10,607 bases of DNA from Polaromonas sp. (lineage in GTDB: Bacteria; Pseudomonadota; Gammaproteobacteria; Burkholderiales; Burkholderiaceae_C). The position numbers were made by a program, and so were the translations under genes. Shown here one piece after another: positions 1 through 7,543 of this stretch (the first letter of the stretch is position 1; the number at the start of each line of letters is the position of its first letter). Where the stretch lies: positions 1 to 10,607 of the forward strand of contig JACMQR010000078.1 in assembly GCA_014376885.1 (NCBI GenBank), written 5' to 3'. The notes below the pieces were generated by a model. The model saw only the letters and a program-made list of their open reading frames with translations. It searched no databases and was not told where the DNA came from.

Positions 1-1761
1 TACCTGGGCTCGCGCGGGCTGGGCAGCAAATACCTGGTCTCCGAGGTCGACCCGAAAGTCGACCCGCTGTCGCCCGAGAACAAGATCATCTGGGCCACCG
101 GGCCGCTCACCGGCACCATGGCCTCGACCGGCGGGCGCTACACCGTCATCACCAAGGGGCCGCTGACCGGCGCCATCGCCTGCTCCAATTCGGGCGGCTA
201 CTGGGGCGCCGAGCTGAAAATGGCCGGCTGGGACATGGTGATCTTCGAGGGCAAATCGCCCGTGCCGGTCTACCTCTATATCAACGACGACACCGCCGAG
301 CTGCGCGATGCTGCCCACCTGTGGGGCAAGAGCGTCTGGGAAACCGAGGCGCTGCTGAAAACCGGTCTGCAGGACCCGCTGACGCGCGTCTCCAGCATCG
401 GCAAGGCGGGTGAAAACGGCGTGCTGTATGCCGCCGTGGTCAACGACCTGCACCGCGCCGCCGGCCGCTCGGGCGTGGGCACGGTGATGGGCAGCAAGAA
501 CCTGAAGGCGATCGCGGTGCGCGGCACCAAGGGCGTGGGCAATGTGCGCGACCCGAAAGCCTTCATGAAGGTGACCTACGAGAAGAAAAAAATCCTGCAC
601 GACAACGCCGTCACCGGCCAGGGCCTGCCGACCTTCGGCACCCAGGTGCTGATGAACGTCATCAACGAGGTCGGCGCCCTGCCGACGCGCAACCACCAGG
701 ACGTGCAGTTCGAAAGCGCCAAGGACATCTCGGCCGAAGCCATGGCCGCGCCGCGCGACACCGACGGCAAGGCCCAGCTGATCACCAACCAGGCCTGCTT
801 TGGCTGCACGATTGCCTGCGGCCGGGTGAGCAAGATGGACAAGGGCCATTTCACCGTGGCCAACAAGCCGCAGTACTGGGGCGCGTCGGGCGGGCTGGAA
901 TACGAAGCCGCCTGGGCGCTGGGTGCGGCCAACGGCGTGAAGGACCTGGAAACATTGCAGTACGTGACCATGCTGTGCAACGAGGAAGGCATCGACCCGA
1001 TCAGCTTTGGCGCCACGCTGGGCGCGGTGATGGAGCTCTATGAAATGGGCGTGCTGAGCAAAGAGCAGCTGGGCATCGAGGCACCCTTCGGTTCGGCGGC
1101 GGCGCTGGCTTTTTTGGCCGAGGAAACCATCCACGGCCGGGGCTTTGGCAAGGAGATCGGCCAGGGCTCGAAGCGCCTGACTGCCAAGTACGGCCACCCT
1201 GACTTGTCCATGTCCACCAAGGGCCAGGAGTTTCCGGCCTACGACGGCCGAGCCATCCAGGGCATCGGTCTGGCCTACGCGACGTCGAACCGGGGCGGCT
1301 GCCATTTGCGCGGCTACACCATTGCTTCCGAGGTGCTCGGCATCCCGGTCAAGACCGACCCGCTGGAGCACGAAGGCAAGCCCGAGCTGGTGAAAGCCTT
1401 CCAGGATGCGACGGCAGCGTTCGACTCGGCCGGCATCTGCGTGTTCACCTCCTTTGCCTGGGGCCTGGCCGATGTTGCGCCGCAGGTTCAGGCGGCCTGC
1501 GGCGAGCAGTTCACGACTGAAGAACTGGAAAAAATTGGCGAGCGCATCTGGAACATGGAGCGCGAGTTCAACAACGCCGCCGGCTTCACCAAGGCCGACG
1601 ACTCGCTGCCCAAGCGCCTGCTGACCGAGCCGGCCAAGTCCGGTCCGGCCAAGGGCAAGGTCAACATGCTGGCCGAGATGCTGCCCAAGTACTACGCCGC
1701 GCGCGGCTGGGATGCCGAAGGCGTGCCGACGGCGCAAACGCGGGAACGGTTGAGTCTGTAA
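1..1761 (+). CDS. aor: Tungsten-type aldehyde:ferredoxin oxidoreductase, catalytic subunit (5' partial)
   Basis: Open frame from the first base to a TAA at 1759-1761, 586 residues visible. The first residues read YLGSRGLGSKYL, the conserved near-N-terminal stretch of this family, so probably only about 25-35 residues lie upstream of the window. An internal ATG at 118 is not the start because family homology continues before it. Cys codons at 796, 805 and 817 form CFGCTIAC (CxxCxxxC), and DSAGIC ends with the fourth Cys at 1438-1440. These match the four [4Fe-4S] ligands and the DxxGxC pterin-binding motif of Pyrococcus AOR. A segment like NEEGIDPISFGATLG (about 979-1020) is also typical. The family oxidises aldehydes to carboxylic acids in the cytoplasm using a tungsto-bispterin cofactor. 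The FAD subunit and MoaD-like gene downstream support a bacterial Aor-type complex. Substrate is unknown, and tungsten rather than molybdenum is inferred from the family. Confidence 0.95.
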   Translation, partial: YLGSRGLGSKYLVSEVDPKVDPLSPENKIIWATGPLTGTMASTGGRYTVITKGPLTGAIACSNSGGYWGAELKMAGWDMVIFEGKSPVPVYLYINDDTAELRDAAHLWGKSVWETEALLKTGLQDPLTRVSSIGKAGENGVLYAAVVNDLHRAAGRSGVGTVMGSKNLKAIAVRGTKGVGNVRDPKAFMKVTYEKKKILHDNAVTGQGLPTFGTQVLMNVINEVGALPTRNHQDVQFESAKDISAEAMAAPRDTDGKAQLITNQACFGCTIACGRVSKMDKGHFTVANKPQYWGASGGLEYEAAWALGAANGVKDLETLQYVTMLCNEEGIDPISFGATLGAVMELYEMGVLSKEQLGIEAPFGSAAALAFLAEETIHGRGFGKEIGQGSKRLTAKYGHPDLSMSTKGQEFPAYDGRAIQGIGLAYATSNRGGCHLRGYTIASEVLGIPVKTDPLEHEGKPELVKAFQDATAAFDSAGICVFTSFAWGLADVAPQVQAACGEQFTTEELEKIGERIWNMEREFNNAAGFTKADDSLPKRLLTEPAKSGPAKGKVNMLAEMLPKYYAARGWDAEGVPTAQTRERLSL

Positions 1762-1778
1762 TTACCGCATTCCTCTTT

Positions 1779-1804
1779 CTCCTTCTGCCATTTGGGAGAA
1801 GGAG
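1779..1804 (+). other. Hairpin between the AOR and FAD-subunit genes
   Basis: CTCCTTCT at 1779-1786 is the exact reverse complement of AGAAGGAG at 1797-1804, an 8-bp stem around a 10-base loop. The right arm carries a Shine-Dalgarno-like AAGGAG, but it lies 24 bases before the ATG at 1829, too far to be its normal ribosome site. No T-tract follows, so this is unlikely to be a strong terminator. A perfect palindrome TCAAATTTGA follows at 1809-1818. A role in mRNA processing, stability or subunit stoichiometry is possible but unproven. Confidence 0.5.
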
Positions 1805-1828
1805 CACGTCAAATTTGAGAACAGATCC

Positions 1829-3130
1829 ATGACCCACCATGTCATCCTGGGCGCCGGCCCGGCCGGCGTGATCGCTGCCGAAACCATCCGCAAGCAGGCG
1901 CCGCGCCACGACACCATCACGCTGGTCGGCGACGAGGCCGAGCCACCCTACTCGCGCATGGCGATTCCCTACCTGCTGATGGGCAACATCGACGAGGCCG
2001 GCACCTACCTGCGCAAAACGCCGTCGCATTTTGCCAATTTACGAATAAACCAGCTGCTTGCGCAGGCTGTGTCTGTAGATACAGCTATCAAAAGCATAGC
2101 GTTGAGTTCTGGCGAGTGTTTGACTTACGACCGGCTCCTGATTGCCACCGGCTCGCGCCCTGCCCGCCCGCCGATTCCCGGCATCGACAGCGACGGCGTT
2201 CACCCCTGCTGGACGCTGGACGACGCGCGCAAGATCATGGCGCTGGCCCGGCCCGGTGCGCGCGTGCTGCAGATGGGCGCGGGCTTCATCGGCTGCATCA
2301 TCATGGAAGCGCTCAAGCAGCGCGGCGTGCAGCTCAGCGTCGTCGAGATGGGCGACCGCATGGTGCCGCGCATGATGGGGCCGGTGGCCGGCGGCATGAT
2401 ACGCGACTGGTGTGAAAAGCAAGGCGTGCAGGTGTTCACCGGCACGCGGGTGGAAGCCATCGAGCCTGGCGCGCCCCTGAAGGTGCGCCTGTCCAACGGG
2501 CAAACCGTCGAAGCCGACCTGGTCATCAGCGCCACCGGCGTCAGGCCGAACATCGGCTTTCTGGAAAACTCCGGCATCGCCTGCCTGCAGGGCGTGCTGA
2601 CCGACGAGCATTTGCAGACCAGCGCGCCGGATGTGTATGCCGCCGGCGACTGCGCCGAGGCCTTCGACAAGGTCAGCGGCACGACGATTGTCAGCGCCAT
2701 CCAGCCCAACGCAGCCGAGCAGGCCCGGGTGGCGGCGCTCAACATGGCCGGGCAAAAAACCGCGCTGCGCGGCGTGACGCAGATCAATGTGCTCGACACG
2801 CTGGGCCTGATCTCGACGAGCTTTGGCAACTGGCAGGGCGTGCCGGGCAGCGAGCAGGCCGACCATGTGGAGCTGACCGAGCGCCAGGCCGGCGGTGGCC
2901 AGGGCCGGCACCTGAGCCTGCAGTTCATGGGCGATGTGCTGGTGGGCTGCAACAGCGTTGGCTGGACCGAGCATGTCGGCGTGATGCGCGGCCTGGTCGA
3001 GGGCGGCATTCGCCTTGGCCCCTGGAAGGACAAGCTCAAGCAAGACCCGACCCGGCTGATGCAGGCCTACCTGGCCTGCGCCCAGGCTCAAGAAGCGTGG
3101 AGCGGCGCGGCCGACGGGCGGCGCCGATGA
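1829..3130 (+). CDS. FAD/NAD(P)-binding oxidoreductase, probable AOR electron-transfer subunit (AorC-like)
   Basis: 433 residues from ATG. The N-terminal FAD-binding motif GAGPAG is at residues 8-13, ATGSRP at 106-111, a second Rossmann motif GAGFIG for NAD(P)H at 150-155, ATGVRP at 235-240, and the C-terminal FAD-contact motif VYAAGDCAEAFD at 269-280. This is the pyridine nucleotide-disulfide oxidoreductase fold as in NADH-dependent ferredoxin or rubredoxin reductases; no CxxxxC redox disulfide is visible. It sits 67 bases after the AOR gene and overlaps the MoaD-like gene by 4 bases, so it most likely exchanges electrons between AOR-bound iron-sulfur carriers and NAD(P)H. That role is inferred from the position and from bacterial AorABC complexes. 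Residues about 71-99 are encoded by an AT-richer, repeat-like stretch (see separate entry) although protein length and pattern stay normal. The sequence before the ATG offers only a weak ribosome site. Confidence 0.9.
   Translation: MTHHVILGAGPAGVIAAETIRKQAPRHDTITLVGDEAEPPYSRMAIPYLLMGNIDEAGTYLRKTPSHFANLRINQLLAQAVSVDTAIKSIALSSGECLTYDRLLIATGSRPARPPIPGIDSDGVHPCWTLDDARKIMALARPGARVLQMGAGFIGCIIMEALKQRGVQLSVVEMGDRMVPRMMGPVAGGMIRDWCEKQGVQVFTGTRVEAIEPGAPLKVRLSNGQTVEADLVISATGVRPNIGFLENSGIACLQGVLTDEHLQTSAPDVYAAGDCAEAFDKVSGTTIVSAIQPNAAEQARVAALNMAGQKTALRGVTQINVLDTLGLISTSFGNWQGVPGSEQADHVELTERQAGGGQGRHLSLQFMGDVLVGCNSVGWTEHVGVMRGLVEGGIRLGPWKDKLKQDPTRLMQAYLACAQAQEAWSGAADGRRR
2036..2125 (+). repeat. AT-rich, hairpin-forming repeat-like segment inside the FAD-subunit gene
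   Basis: This stretch is much less GC-rich than the surrounding gene and uses codons rare nearby (TTA, ATA, AAT, GTA, TTG). It contains two adjacent stem-loops: CTGTGTC (2067-2073) with GATACAG (2078-2084), 7 bp with one G-U pair, and GCTAT (2084-2088) with ATAGC (2096-2100). The segment resembles short dispersed elements of the type AGCTGCTTGCGCA...AGCTATCAAAA that I recall from Comamonadaceae genomes; that recollection cannot be checked here. It stays in frame and encodes a family-compatible sequence, so it may be a repeat that has been accommodated by the protein, a local conversion tract, or chance. Confidence 0.35.
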
Positions 3131-3381
3131 ACATCACCTTCAAGCTGTTTGCCACCCTGACCGACTATTTGCCGGTCGACGCCCGGCGCAGCAACATCGT
3201 CCAGCTCGACGTGGCACCCAGCGCGCCCATCAGCCAGATCATCGCGCCCTTCGGCCTGCCGCCCAGGCTGGTGCATTTGGTGCTGGTCAACGGCCGCTAC
3301 ATCGAGCCTGAAAAACGCCTGACGACCACGCTGGCCGAGGGCGACGTGCTGGCCATCTGGCCGCCGATTGCCGGCGGCTGA
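3127..3381 (+). CDS. MoaD/ThiS-family sulfur carrier protein, likely for the AOR cofactor
   Basis: 84 residues from the ATG at 3127, which overlaps the stop of the FAD-subunit gene (ATGA). An in-frame upstream extension would overlap further and lacks family similarity, so the ATG is preferred. The protein begins MNITFKLFATLTDYLP, shows the MoaD-type pattern LVLVNGRYIEP and LAEGDVLAIWPPIAGG, and ends in the Gly-Gly tail that in this beta-grasp family is adenylated and converted to a thiocarboxylate. MoaD proteins donate sulfur for the molybdopterin dithiolene. Placement directly behind AOR subunits suggests a dedicated carrier for tungstopterin synthesis, as in other bacterial AOR operons; that dedication is inference. 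No ribosome site is evident and translational coupling is likely. Confidence 0.9.
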   Translation: MNITFKLFATLTDYLPVDARRSNIVQLDVAPSAPISQIIAPFGLPPRLVHLVLVNGRYIEPEKRLTTTLAEGDVLAIWPPIAGG

Positions 3382-3387
3382 CCGGCG

Positions 3388-3687
3388 GTGCAGTCGCACT
3401 ACCCGGAGAACTTCGAGCGCGACATGGGCTGCACCGAAGCCCAATGGCTTGGCTGGCTGCCGGCCGCGCTGGGCGCGCATGCCTGGCAGCGCATCGGGGC
3501 TGGTGTGCAGGCTGACATCGAAGCGGGCAGTCTGCGCATCGACTGGCAGCCGGCACCGCCGCGCCGGATCGCCCTGCTGCGAATCCCGCGGCTGCAGGTC
3601 ACTTTCGCATTTCAGGGTCTGGATGACCGCCAGCGCCATGCCTTCATGAAGCGCTTTGATCTGTACATGCAGCGCGGCGGCGGCTGA
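3388..3687 (+). CDS. Small uncharacterised protein of the AOR operon, C-terminal Gly-Gly-Gly
   Basis: 99 residues from a GTG that lies 6 bases after the MoaD-like stop, consistent with translational coupling; no clear ribosome site is seen, and an ATG at 3424 is a possible shorter start. I do not recognise a named family. It is soluble with no signal peptide or membrane segment. It is rich in Trp/Arg, with the central pattern WQPAPPRRIALLRIPRLQV, which looks like beta strands. The C-terminus reads RFDLYMQRGGG immediately before the stop. A C-terminal glycine run beside a MoaD-like gene could be coincidence, or a ubiquitin-fold-like or protease-processed tail. Tight packing in the operon argues that it is real and linked to AOR maturation or function. 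Confidence 0.75.
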   Translation: MQSHYPENFERDMGCTEAQWLGWLPAALGAHAWQRIGAGVQADIEAGSLRIDWQPAPPRRIALLRIPRLQVTFAFQGLDDRQRHAFMKRFDLYMQRGGG

Positions 3688-3739
3688 TCTTTGTCAAGCT
3701 GCCGACAGGCTGCTGTGCCATCATCAAAAGCTGTTGCAA

Positions 3740-3745
3740 AAGGAG
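3740..3745 (+). promoter_or_regulatory. Ribosome binding site deciding the GTG start of the CoA-transferase
   Basis: AAGGAG (part of the longer run AAAAGGAG, 3738-3745) is separated by 7 bases from GTG at 3753. It is the strongest Shine-Dalgarno match on the plus strand of the window and supports the GTG over the ATG at 3786. Confidence 0.8.
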
Positions 3746-3752
3746 CCAATCC

Positions 3753-5048
3753 GTGTCCATTCAAACCCAGTACCAGCAAAAACGCATGTCGGCCGCCGAG
3801 GCGGTGGGCGTGGTGATGAATGGCGATACGGTGGTTGTACCGACCGCTGTCGGCGAGCCGCCAGCCCTGCTGACGGCGCTGTCCAGCGCGCGCCATGAAT
3901 TGCGCAATGTGCGGATCTCGCAAATCCTGCCGGTGCGCAAGTACGGCTACTTCGATCCGGAAACCACCGGGCATATCGAGCATGTGGCCTACTTTTTCAG
4001 CGGCATCTCGCGCGCTGGCGGCCAGGCGGGCTGGTCTGACTTTATTGCGGCCAATTTTTCCGAGCTGCCCGAGCTGATCGGGCGCCGCCTGATTCCGGCC
4101 GATGTGGTGCTCTCCCTGGCCTCGCCGATGGACGAACACGGCTACTTCTCGCTCTCGCTGGGCGTGGACTACACCATGGCGGCGATTGCGCAGGCCCGGG
4201 CGGTGGTGCTGGAGGTCAATCCGAACGTGCCATTTGCCAACGGCAACTGCCACATCCATATTTCGCAGGTCACCGCGCTGACGGAAAGCGACGATGCGCT
4301 GCTCGAAGTCGGCCTGCCGAAAATCGGCCCGGTGCAGGAAGCCATCGGCAAGTATGTCGCCGACCTGATTCCGGATGGCGCCACGCTGCAGATCGGTTAC
4401 GGCGGCATTCCGGATGCGGTGGTGATGCAGCTGACGCACAAGATTGATCTGGGCGTGCACACCGAGATGATCGGCGACGGCATCATGACGCTGGTCGAGG
4501 CCGGCGCCATCACCAACCGCAAGAAAAATTACCTGCCCGGCAAGATGGTTGGCACCTTTGCCCTGGGCTCGAAAAAGCTGTACGACTTTTTGCACCGCAA
4601 CCCGGCGGTCGAGATGCATCCGGCCAATTTCACCAACGACCCCTACCTGGCCGGCCAGAACGACAACCTGCATGCCATCAATGCGACGCTGCAAATTGAC
4701 TTCATGGGCCAGTGCGGCTCGGAAAGCCTGGGGTTCGCGCCCTACTCCGGCACCGGCGGGCAAACCGACTTTGTGCGCGCCGCGAACCGCTCCCGCGGCG
4801 GCAAGGCCTTTATCGTGCTGCCCTCAACCGCCAAGAACGACACCCTCTCGCGCATCGCGCCGGTGCTCTCGCCCGGCACCCATGTGAGCACCAGCAAGAA
4901 CGACATCAACTTTGTCGTGACCGAATACGGCGTGGCCCAGCTGCGCGGCAAATCTGCCCGCCAGCGCTGCGAAGCGCTGATTGCGATTGCGCACCCGGAC
5001 TTTCGCGCCGAGCTGCGCGAATCGGCCCGGCGCATGAAGCTGCTGTGA
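3753..5048 (+). CDS. Acetyl-CoA hydrolase/CoA-transferase family protein (4-hydroxybutyrate CoA-transferase-like)
   Basis: 431 residues from GTG, the usual length of the family. It belongs to the acetyl-CoA hydrolase/transferase (family I CoA-transferase) group. Visible motifs are GEPPALL near residue 34, LEVN near 153-156, the glycine-rich GYGGIPDAV at 215-223, HTEMIGDG with Glu238, SGTGGQTDFV at 332-341, and VTEYGVAQLRG from 389. Glu238 aligns with the glutamate that forms the glutamyl-CoA thioester intermediate in clostridial 4-hydroxybutyrate CoA-transferase. The enzyme moves CoA between acyl-CoA and a free acid, or hydrolyses acyl-CoA. It follows the small AOR-operon gene by 65 bases with its own ribosome site; as part of the operon it could activate the acid made by AOR. 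Substrate cannot be read from sequence. Confidence 0.9.
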   Translation: MSIQTQYQQKRMSAAEAVGVVMNGDTVVVPTAVGEPPALLTALSSARHELRNVRISQILPVRKYGYFDPETTGHIEHVAYFFSGISRAGGQAGWSDFIAANFSELPELIGRRLIPADVVLSLASPMDEHGYFSLSLGVDYTMAAIAQARAVVLEVNPNVPFANGNCHIHISQVTALTESDDALLEVGLPKIGPVQEAIGKYVADLIPDGATLQIGYGGIPDAVVMQLTHKIDLGVHTEMIGDGIMTLVEAGAITNRKKNYLPGKMVGTFALGSKKLYDFLHRNPAVEMHPANFTNDPYLAGQNDNLHAINATLQIDFMGQCGSESLGFAPYSGTGGQTDFVRAANRSRGGKAFIVLPSTAKNDTLSRIAPVLSPGTHVSTSKNDINFVVTEYGVAQLRGKSARQRCEALIAIAHPDFRAELRESARRMKLL

Positions 5049-5081
5049 CGGGCACTGGAAAAAGCCCGCCAGCCATGAAAA

Positions 5082-5112
5082 CGCCCCGTGGGCAGAAACT
5101 GCGCACGGGGCG
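5082..5112 (-). terminator. katG: Strong hairpin, probable katG terminator (convergent region)
   Basis: CGCCCCGTG (5082-5090) and CACGGGGCG (5104-5112) are perfect 9-bp arms. Inside them GCAG (5092-5095) pairs with CTGC (5099-5102) around an AAA loop after a G-G mismatch. Read on the minus strand the stem is followed by TTTT, which fits a rho-independent terminator about 90 bases past the katG stop. On the plus strand no T-tract follows, so its role for the aor operon is doubtful. Confidence 0.65.
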
Positions 5113-5126
5113 AAATCAATGGCGCA

Positions 5127-5167
5127 GTCGCCGCTGGAGGCCGGATGGCTCCGGCTTGGGCGGCGAC
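5127..5167. other. Second long hairpin in the convergent intergenic region
   Basis: GTCGCCGC (5127-5134) pairs with GCGGCGAC (5160-5167), and inside it GCCGGA (5140-5145) pairs with TCCGGC (5150-5155) around TGGC. The two perfect stems are separated by an unpaired internal loop. There is no T-tract on either side. It lies between the katG stop and the preceding hairpin and may be a transcript-end stabiliser or a repetitive extragenic element; the function is unknown. Confidence 0.5.
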
Positions 5168-5202
5168 AGCGCTGGACAAATCCCTAACGAAGGGTCTGGA
5201 GC

Positions 5203-7422
<2,220 letters not shown>

Positions 7423-7437
7423 TCATTCACTAACGCG

Positions 7438-7466
7438 ACTGTAAAGCTGGACTGCCGGCCCATCAA
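7438..7466 (-). promoter_or_regulatory. katG: Candidate katG sigma-70-type promoter
   Basis: On the minus strand TTGATG (7461-7466) and TACAGT (7438-7443) each match the -35 and -10 consensus at 4 of 6 positions with exactly 17 bases between. The transcript would begin about 30 bases before the ATG. The AT-rich stretch just upstream (7467-7495) would be the natural place for an activator such as OxyR, but only a weak, imperfect match to the OxyR spacing is seen there. The rest of the 145-base gap (7399-7543) shows no small gene and no convincing terminator for the upstream gene. Confidence 0.4.
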
Positions 7467-7543
7467 TGCAATATTCCCAATCGACGCGATAGGCTTGTGC
7501 CGCATTGCCGCGCCACCCAACGGCTTGCCGGCCGGCCCGCCGG

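Noticed and set aside
118..120. ATG at 118 as the start of the AOR gene.
   Set aside because: The same frame is open from base 1 and encodes the conserved N-terminal AOR sequence YLGSRGLGSKYL, so the gene begins before the window.
586..592. A7 run in the AOR gene as a possible frameshift or slippage site.
   Set aside because: The frame is intact across it, encoding KKKI, and nothing suggests a programmed product.
2039..3091. Long minus-strand open frame (350 codons) opposite the FAD-subunit gene.
   Set aside because: It is a GC-rich antisense shadow with Ala/His/Arg-rich low-information protein and no family motif, while the plus frame has clear FAD and NAD(P) motifs.
3097..3126. In-frame upstream extension of the MoaD-like gene starting at 3097.
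   Set aside because: The added residues are Arg/Ala-rich, overlap the upstream gene, and lack family similarity; the ATGA overlap at 3127 is the normal coupled start.
3612..4763. Long minus-strand open frame (383 codons) opposite the CoA-transferase.
   Set aside because: Same reason: no recognisable domain, and the plus frame carries Glu238 and all family motifs.
7521..7543. GC-rich inverted repeats just after the pat stop as a terminator.
   Set aside because: The stems are only 4 bp with tight loops and no T-run on the minus strand.
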